DNA from: Tyto alba | Lineage: Eukaryota > Chordata > Aves > Strigiformes > Tytonidae | Assembly: GCF_018691265.1 (NCBI RefSeq) | Contig: NW_024881279.1 | Coordinates: 2,695,243-2,759,242 of the forward strand | Length of the DNA: 64,000 bases | Direction: 5' to 3' | Shown: positions 42,701-52,000 of the stretch, piece by piece | Position numbering within the stretch: position 1 is the first letter of the stretch | Layout of the letters: every line of letters begins with the position of its first letter | The notes under the pieces: generated by a model | Told to the model about the DNA's origin: nothing | What the model saw: the letters and a program-made list of their open reading frames with translations, nothing else | Database searches by the model: none | Program-made: the position numbers and the translations under genes

Positions 42701-45700
42701 CAGCAAACACAGGCGACAGCTTAAGCACCTGGAAAACTTCAGGGATGCGGTAATGGAATGGAAAACTTCTGCCCCAGCTGACATTCCCAAAGGCAGCCTA
42801 CTGTACGAGCAAAAACTGTTGTAAGGAAGCAGCAGTGATAACCCCCGTATCACAAGGAGGGCCAGGGCAAGGCATTTGGGATGGCACTGCTCCAAGGAGA
42901 GCAATGGCACACCTGCGGAGAGTGGCTGTCCCGCTGCTCCCCACTTGCTTAGCCGTAAACCTGAAACCACAAAAGATATTTCCAATTTCTTCCAGGCAGC
43001 AAGGATTATGAATATTGCATTTACCGCCCCGCCTGCAAGCTGCCCCGCTGCCACGGCTCCTCCCTCCCACCAGCATCAGGAAGGTCGTGCAAATACATCC
43101 AGCCTTACACCTACGAGTAACCTGCCTCTGAAGGCACAGTGGAAATGCCACGTTTTACTCACAGCTTCCCATTATTCCCCCCAGCTCCCTTGCTGGGGGA
43201 GCGCAAGTGAGTCCATGATAGTGTAATGTGCTCCCCTGCTTATTTGTCCTCTGAGCCTTTTCCGTTTCTCTCCTCACCAAACCCTGGAACGACCCACAGA
43301 AAGGCAGCAGATTACTTTACCCTCATTGCCACAATAATTCATCGAGTGGAGCCGGGAATCACATTTCATTAGAATAAAATGCCCTGCCCAAGACAGCTAA
43401 TCGATTTAGAAGACACTAATCCAGAAGCAATTTGCTCCTGACCGAGGGAATGACCATTAGTGGAGCAGAAGGCCGGGCAGGAGTCTCACCAGGTGGGGGG
43501 GTCCCAGCACGGGGATGGGACACATTGGCAGAGCCCCCGGCCAGACACCCCACATCAGGCAGGAGCAGATTGCCTCAGGCACCAGCCACGCATTTGGATT
43601 AGCTCGTTATTAAATCTAATTAGTTAATAGCCCGCCCAGCAGGGAGCTAGCTTGATTTTTTCAAGGAGCAGGCTCTGAAGCACTGGGGTCCCGTGGGGGC
43701 ACGATGGCTCTGTGGACCCCCATGCCCCAGGTGGGGAGGGGACCCGTGCCCCATCCCCGCGGGCAGGACAGGAGTCCCCTCTGGCACATCCCAGCCATCC
43801 CACAGTACATGCTGCCCACAGCGTGGGGCAATACCTCCCTCTGTCCCCCTCCTGCCTAGCACCCCCCCGGCACGAGGGGCCACAGCCCAAAGGGCCACAT
43901 CCCATCCCTGCGGTGGCTCTCGCCGGTGGCCAGCATGCCCACAGCCAGGGCAGGAAAGCAGGGTCAGCTCCCAGACCCTCAAAAAGCAGTTTTGGAGCAG
44001 ACTGCTTCCTCCTCCTCCCAAGGAGGCTGCGGAAATCCTTTTGTCTCCAGTGCTCCTTCACCTCAGCTGTAAGAACAGGAAAAATCCCACCGTGATCACA
44101 GGAACATCACCAACAAGTGAGTCAATTTTTCCTGCTTTGGCAGGGGAAAAAAAAAAAACAATTAAAAAAAAATAAATAAATCTCTAGCAGAGCCCAGGGA
44201 GGCACACAGGGTGAGAAATGGGATGCATGGCCCAGAGCGCATCACTGCCTCTATAACCTGGGCCTTCTCCCAGCCTGTGTGGCCACCGATGCTGAAAGGG
44301 CTGGGAATGTCACACTGGGAAGTGCTTCCCAGCTCCCTGCAGCCACCCTCGCTCAAATGCTCCCCGCGGCAGCACCTGCCTCCCCAGCTGGAAGGGACGG
44401 AGCCGCAGGCACCCAGGGGATCCCACCGCTTCTCCAGGGACGGAGCGAGGTTTGGGCCTCCCCCCAAACCCTGCAAGAGCAAGGCAGAGCTGCCACTGCC
44501 CCCAGCCATGCCGAGGAAAGCAGGGGAGAGCCACCCAAGCATTCTGCTCTGCAGTAGCGTTGGGGTTTTTTTTCCTTTTTTTTTGTAAAACATTGCTAAG
44601 CAACCAGCACTCGGCGAGGACATGGTTCTGGACAAGACGCTGTTTCAGCTAGAAAAAGAAAAAATAAAAAGGGATGCTCTACTAGGCAGTATTATTAAAA
44701 AGGCACACACCAGCTTATTTTACAGGTCACTCAGCCCATGCAGAGAACCCTTTACACTTCCCTCATTGAGATACCGACGCAGGATTAGAAGCCACTAAAG
44801 AGAAAAAAGCACGTGGGTGCACACACGTGCACATGGATGCCCACCCTGTGCAGCATGCCGAGTGCACTGGGATAATGGCAGCTAAACGCAGGTTGCAATA
44901 ACATCCTCAAGCACATCACCGCACATGGCATGAACCTTGTGAAGGCAGCGTGGCATGGCTACCTGCCGGGGAGCTGGGCAAGCCCTGGGGAGAAAGAAAT
45001 TTCTTATTTTATAAGCTATTTTCAGCCCAGCTGTAGATAAACAGTCCATATCTTTTTAAAATAGATTCTTCTATGCTGTGGCACAGAACAAATGGAGCAT
45101 TTTTGTCTTTTGGGGATAAAAAAAAAAGAGAGTTGCCTGGATGGGCTGGCGCGGAGCAGAAGGCACGCTGCGGTGATGCCCTCGCCTGCCCACGGTGCTT
45201 GCTGGCTGCCCCCCCACCTCGGGGATGGGGTGCCACGGGGAGCACCGCACCCCAACCGTGGGTCTAAACCACAGGGAAGGGCGAGGAAGCAGCACCTGGG
45301 CCCTTCGGCAGCCCCTCGCCCCCATGCTGGCGCAGGCAGCCCCGGCCCCCGCACAGCACGGCTGCGCTCGCCGCCCCACGTGCAGGAACCAGATGGTCCG
45401 GAGGCTGGTGTACTTCCCACCGACTCCAGCTAGAAACTGGCTTGGCACCACGGCGGAGACGTTCCCCCTCCTTCCCCCTCGGCAGCGTGGGCCCCGCTCC
45501 ACAGAGCATCCCGCCGCCACCATCCCTCCCCAGTGCACATCCAGCATCCCAGACGTGCCGTGACCCCCCAGGCTCCTGGCAAAGCGCAATCCCTGGTTCC
45601 TCCAAGCCACGCTTGAGATCATCCCTGTTATTAAGGGCCGGAGTGATGCCCTAACGAGCACACCCCATCAGGAGCGTGCAGACCGCAGGCCCAGGACCAC

Positions 45701-46002
45701 CAGGCGCTTGCAGGGAGCAATGAAGAGCAGCAAGCAGAAAAGCCTCTGGCGGGGAGAGCGTGCCAGGAAAAGAGGGAAAACAGCCTCGGTTCAGCCAGCC
45801 ACGGTGAGAGCCACTCGTGTGCCCAGGGAGGAGGGAGGAATGATTCACACCGAGCAGCCTAGAAGCGAACAAGCTGTGCGGGTTTGGGTACGAGCTCCCT
45901 CTCGCTTTGCCTCCCCTTCCCGCCCACCGTGGTCACACTACAGCTACTCATCACGCTGCATCCGAACCCAGCTTAAAACCAATGGATCAAAAAAAAACAA
46001 AA

Positions 46003-46042
<40 letters not shown>

Positions 46043-49000
46043 AAGCACAGCAATGGATACCCAGCAAAGCCCGTCCTCCCACCGTCCCACTGCCAGACGG
46101 TGCAGAAGGGCTGCCACGCTGCCATTGCAGCCCCTTGGCCAGGGAGGGGGTTTCTGAAGCCCCTTTGCTCAGGTGAGGGGGTGCAAACCCCCAGAGCACC
46201 CCTGCCCTGTTCTGTGCATGGCTACACAATGATTTCAGGGGCCTACGGGGAGAGCAGAGGGGTCAGTGGGCCCCCTCTATCAGCCAAGGAAGGGGCTGGC
46301 AGCACTGTGAGGGACGACCCTGCTTGCCCCGTCCCGTCCCGCTGCAGGCTCCTGCCCGGCCAGGATCAGCCTGGGAAGCACCACGTGTGCCAACCTGGAG
46401 AAAACATGGGGACACGCGTCAGGGCCCCAGCACCACCACCTCCCACCCTCCCCGCAGCAACCATGGGAACGGCATTTCCTTGTACGCATTTCCAACGTCA
46501 TTGTGAGCTGCCACCCCCAAAGGAAAAATAAAGAAATAAATAACGAAAAGGAAATCAAAACAGCCCACCACGGGGGGAAGCAGGTAATACCATGCACGGT
46601 GCATGCACGGCTCGGCCCGGCTGGATTGCAGGAACAGAGACACGAGATGTGGCTGTGCTGGCACACCTGCAGCCTTGGAAAAACGGCCTCATGACCCAAA
46701 CCAGGCAAATCTGCTCCATGCTGGAAGTATGAGCAGGACCCAGCAGGTACCCGGATCCTGGCACTGGGGGAACACCAGGACATCCCACCCTGCCCCTCCA
46801 CATCCCCTTCTCCAGGTCCATCCACCTCCTGCTCAGATTCTTCTCCCCAGACACAACCGTGCACTTTCAGGCTATGCCAGTTTCAGCAGCGCAGCCCATC
46901 CCGGCCCCTGCCTCTCAAAGCTGCTGTTTATTCCCCAGTCCATCCCCTGCCAACCCAAAAGGCTTGAGTTTAACCCAACATTGGGCACCCAGTCAGTGCT
47001 GGTGCCACGACCATGCAGTGGCATGCAGAGGGCCAGCAGCTCCTCCGGACACAGTCGCCACACTGGTGTATTGGGACACATACCCAGAGGTGCTCTGTGG
47101 CACGCTGCCAATTAAAAAGATCTCTGAGACCAGTTAATGAGCCTTCTGCCAGCATAATTTAAAAGACATAATCACGAACACACACTCTCCTACACGCCCA
47201 GGCCCTTCTGCTCACCAGCTTCCCTCAGCGCTGCTGAGAGCCCGGATCTAGCTGCAGCCCAGCGGTGATGGCAGCCGTGGGGTTACAGACTGCAGGACTT
47301 GAGGAGCCCACCCCGCTCGGGAGCTTGTGTCTCCTCATCGGTCCCCAAACACACCAGCACTGAGGGGTCGTGGTTGTGTATGGCAGAGATGGGTGAACGA
47401 TGCCTGGGGATGCCATCACGAGCCTCCTGCACGGATGATGACCGTGGGCAGTGCGCATGGGGGAACCACTGCAACACCCCGGCAGGGTGTCAGGCTGTCA
47501 CATCCCGGAGTTTTCCTTCTTACAATTAGGCTGAACCACACGGGATAAGTGTGCAGTGCTCCGGAGCCAACACTGGCTGCACAACCATCCCTCCACAACT
47601 CACAGTGGACCCGCCATCAGAAACAAAGAGCATCTCCCAAGCAAGAACACATTCCTGTTGCTAATTTCCACCAGAGAGGAAGAGGAGGAGCTTTCAACTT
47701 GTGCTGAAAATAAAGCAGAGTTATCATTTACACTATCCCTCGTTTGAATAAAATACCAGACAAGCCATTAAATATGTGACTGCACAAGTCACACAGGTCA
47801 TGCATGCAAAGGAAGAAGTAGTCCTCTTTGCCTTCGGCCCTGCTGACACAGGACTGGCGGAGCTGTAACCACATACCTCTCCCGCACCACAAAGTATTCC
47901 CCACACTGAATGTTTCCAACAGCCCTCCAAAAGGAAGAGAGGGGAAAAATACACCCTGCTATGGCAAATCCACATTACACCTTCGCTCGGTGAACAAAGC
48001 AGGGAAAAAAAAAAAAAAAAATCAGAAGCAACTCGTTTTAGCAAGCAAACCCCAAAAACCACGTTTTCCCCCGACACTGGCCCTGCGGTTTGCTGGCCTG
48101 GCCATGGCAGAGAGCCCACAGCGGCTGCACAGGGGGCCTGGCTGTGCCCCACCACTGCTGCACTGGGCGCTGGCAGAGAGCCCCCCCACCCCCTGCGAGC
48201 ATGGGGCAAGCTCCGTGGGCAAAACTGGATCCCACCGCCTAGCAAGGGAGCAGGGTTTCTGCCCGCACAGACACGGTGCTGCTGCCGAGCCCTGGGAAAT
48301 CCTCCCCGCCGCGAGGCAGCAATTTCCTCGGCGCTTGGAAGACGCGAAACGGGCTGTGCAGCAAGAGCGGCGTGAGTCACCTTGGCAGCCCTCGCACCCC
48401 CGGCACTGCTCGTAGGCGGCCAGCACTGAGTGCTCGATGGTGGCAGCCAAACACCATTTCTCACGGCACAACCAGAGCAGAACCGAACTCAAGGAGCCAC
48501 AGCAACCCGACGGGGGGGGGGGGGGGGGGGGGGGGGTATCTTTGTTTTTGCACCCTCCAGAAAGCATAACACTCCCTTTCCTCCATCCCCAAGTCTGCAG
48601 AAGCACAGCTGTCTCCTAGCCAGGAGCATGTCTCTAACCATTAACGTCTGCACCTGCAAAAATAAGGGCCATTCCTGGAAAGGCCAGACCTAAACCTCTG
48701 TATCCCAATCCCTCCCCCTCCTCTGTGCAGGCAATGGGAAGGTTTGGGTTGTTACTGCTTTCTTCAGGGAGGAGAAGGACAAAAGGATGAAAATAATCCA
48801 AGAAGGGCTTCGAGTTTCTCCTCCCCAGTGCTGGCAGGCGCCTATGGCGCTGGGGCACGAGGACCCGCCACCCCAGACAGCACCAGGTTACCAAGCACCT
48901 CAGGACACAGCTCTTCCTCCAACACACTCGAGGGCTTCCACCTTGCAGAGGCAAACAAGCCCATTTTGAGCACACAGCACCGTGTTACCTACCTGCCCAT

Positions 49001-52000
49001 TGAGCTGGGCTGCTCTGACCACCCAGGCCAGGGCCCCCCCAGCCTCACGCTGATCGGGGTGCCTCTCCCGGGGGGACCGAGCATGCCGAACTGGGGGGTG
49101 TGCAGAGTGGGCAGGGAGAGGCAGCGACCGCAGCAAAATTGACTGGGGCAGAAGGCACCTGAAGGTATGGGCCAAAGTCTGAAACATTTCCTTATTGCCA
49201 GCCTAAGCCTTGTTTGTATCAAAAGGGAGTTAACTGGACAGAAGTTTCGCTTTCGCTTCCAGGCGAGCTGCGGCGTCGGCACCAGCTCCGGGTACCGCAC
49301 TGCTGCACCGCAGCCACGGGCACAGACGTTTCATACGGTGTCAGCAAGAGGCTGCTCAGACATGAACAGAATCTGTGGGCGAGAGCAGCCCAGAGCGCGC
49401 AGCCGAGTCCCGCACACTGCCGGCACCGCCAGGAACCACAGAGCCACCCCGCTTTGGTTTTTAAGCTGTGCAGCAGCCACGGAGCAGGATGTGTCCCAGG
49501 AAAAACCCCCACAGCCACAGCAAAAGCCCTCCTGGGGTCACCCGCAGTGGCAGCACAGGCCACCCCGGTGACCCCAGCGCTACGCAGGCAAACACAAATC
49601 GTCCCAACAAAGAGGCAAAGGAAAAATGATCCAAAACCCCAAACCAGCCCAACTGTGCCTTTCAGGAGCACGGGCCCCTCCGCCCTTCCCGCAGGAGCCC
49701 CGGGTGCGGTATCGCCCAGCCGGGGTCCAGCCCTTGCACCCCTCAGCAGCAGGGGGTTTGCAGAGGCCCCGGCGTCCCCAGCCCGGCCCCGCCGCACAAA
49801 TTGCAGCCTGCGACCTGCGAGCGCAGCAGCGGCCGGGGCGTGGACGGGTTCAGTGGCTTCAAATTAGTGCTTGGGAGTTGGGAGGAAGAAGCAAAACAAA
49901 ACAAGAGCAGAAACGTGGCAGGGCACGGGGCTGCAGCTCCAGCGTCCAACGGAGACGACAGCTCACAGCCCTCCGCATCCCCACCGCCACGGGGAGACCT
50001 GGGGGCCGCGGGGAGGAGGAGGAAGGTGCAGTGGCACGGGGGAGGCGATGGCTGCCAGCCACCTGCAGCCCCACATCCTCCGTTGTTACATACGCTGCTC
50101 GTTTTCCAAAGCAAGCTGCAAAGTATCTTTGCATCACCATCTGGGCGTCGGGGCTTGATATCTCCCTCCTCCGAAGCAGAGGGGCTGGAGGTGATGCCGG
50201 CACCGTGGGAGCCGCCGTTCTGGGACCAGCTGCCAGGCAGGACACAACTCCCTGCCGGCCCAGGGGACACGCAGAGGGGCAAAAAGCTTCCACACCCCTG
50301 GCACCAATGGTCACCCCAGCTCCTTTGTTGGAGAACAAGTTTCACAGCATCCAAGCTTTGAGTTCATTATTTATGTCTCACTTGAGGTCTTTGCATTTGC
50401 AAAACTTTTTGAATAATTTATGTATGGTGTGTAAGAGAGAAAGAGGGACACGTTTTGCTGAAAACCAGGTCACTCCTAATACCAGCCAAGCAGAAAAGGG
50501 AGACAATAGAAATAGGCACAGATACTCACTAGGGAGAAAAAAAACCTCTGAATTTATATATATATACACACACTCCAGAGATACCCTCAGCAAAAGGAGA
50601 TATTTAGCAAGACCAGCCCTTCAGCAAATGAGGATTACTTTCAACCTTATACATTTACTCTCTTTCAAACGAAGGAGCGCTGTGAATCAGTCCCATTTCT
50701 TTCCATACCTTCCCAGAGGGCAAAAGCAGGGTAGCTGCAGAACAGCTCCTCCACCAAATCCAGAGAGAGACTTTCTTATGTGCCTTCACACCATCCTCAC
50801 CATCCCTGCACACCGCTTCTTGGCGGCACGGGGGCTGTACAGGGGTCCTCCTCCCTCCTGCATCTTCCTCCCTGTCATATAAACACACTGCAGCCCCATC
50901 CAAGCCACTCTCCACATCGCTCCTCACTGATACACAAAGAGTTATGTTCTCCTTGCGCCTGTCTTAAAACAAAGAGGACGTGAAACATTCAGCAGAAAAT
51001 GCAAGAGGAAGGAAAATGAGAGAGGATATTGCCAAGAGTTCACGTAACTGTGGTTGCAGGCCGCCTCACTTTGACAAGAGCTGAGCCACCCTCCAAGCCC
51101 CTCACTCCAGAGGCAGCGTGCCCCAAGCCGGGGGGTCTGTTGCTCCCTGGACCTGCCCGGCCCTGCATCCACACTTCCTCCACAATGGCCAAGGTAAGCG
51201 AGGTAAGGCCACCCTGCCCAGCCATGGGGAGACAAACTGCTTGGAGACACCAGGGTAAAATAAAAGCCAGGTAAGAGAAGCGAGCACCTGGGCATTTCCA
51301 GGAACAGTCTCCAGGTCCCACCCGCACCCACTCACGGCGGTGCCGTCCCAAACACCTGAGGTAGAGAAATGGGAACAACACCCAGCAAGAGGCAGAGCAG
51401 CAGCTCTCCACCCCTGAAGCATCTCCATCCCTGCTGACGGACACCCGGAGCGCCTGGAATAGCCCATGCAACACGGCCAGCCCTCAGACCTCTCACACAC
51501 CGAGAGGGTAACACGTGTGGGAAGAGCTGGGCCAGATCCTGTCCCGCTCCAGGTCGCTGCTGGAGAAGTCACAGGCATCACAGCTCGCCCACAGCCAGCA
51601 AAGTCGCTCGCACAGCGGGACAAGGGGCCACGCACAGGAGGACGCACAGAGCAGCCGAGCATCACAGCCAGGGAGGGGACACTCATCCCCAGCCCCCCCT
51701 GCACCCCCAAACCTCCCCCAAAGGGCCCTGCAGACCCTCTGTGGGGACCTGCCACCACGCCTGCTGCCATACACACATGCAATGCAACCACGAGGCCAGG
51801 CAGCGCCAGTGCTCGGGAATTAACACTCCAGCAAAAATCATCATCATGCCCTTACTGACCGCAGCCTGGGCATCAGTGGAACACACCCCCAGCCCTGTAC
51901 AGGAATTAAGGTCTATTCCAGGAACGCATTCAATAGAGGCTACAAAACAATTCAGCCATAAAAAACATCCTTATCTCCGGAGGCTGGCGAGCCTTCTTCC

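Noticed and set aside
46004..46041. Poly-A as the tail of a processed pseudogene or SINE
   Set aside because: No coding or SINE-like body precedes it and no target duplication is visible; bird genomes have few active poly-A retroelements.
51102..51791. 229-codon minus-strand ORF in intron 1
   Set aside because: GC-rich intron with open frames on both strands; translation is Gly/Ser/Trp-rich noise and does not join the ARHGAP26 frame.
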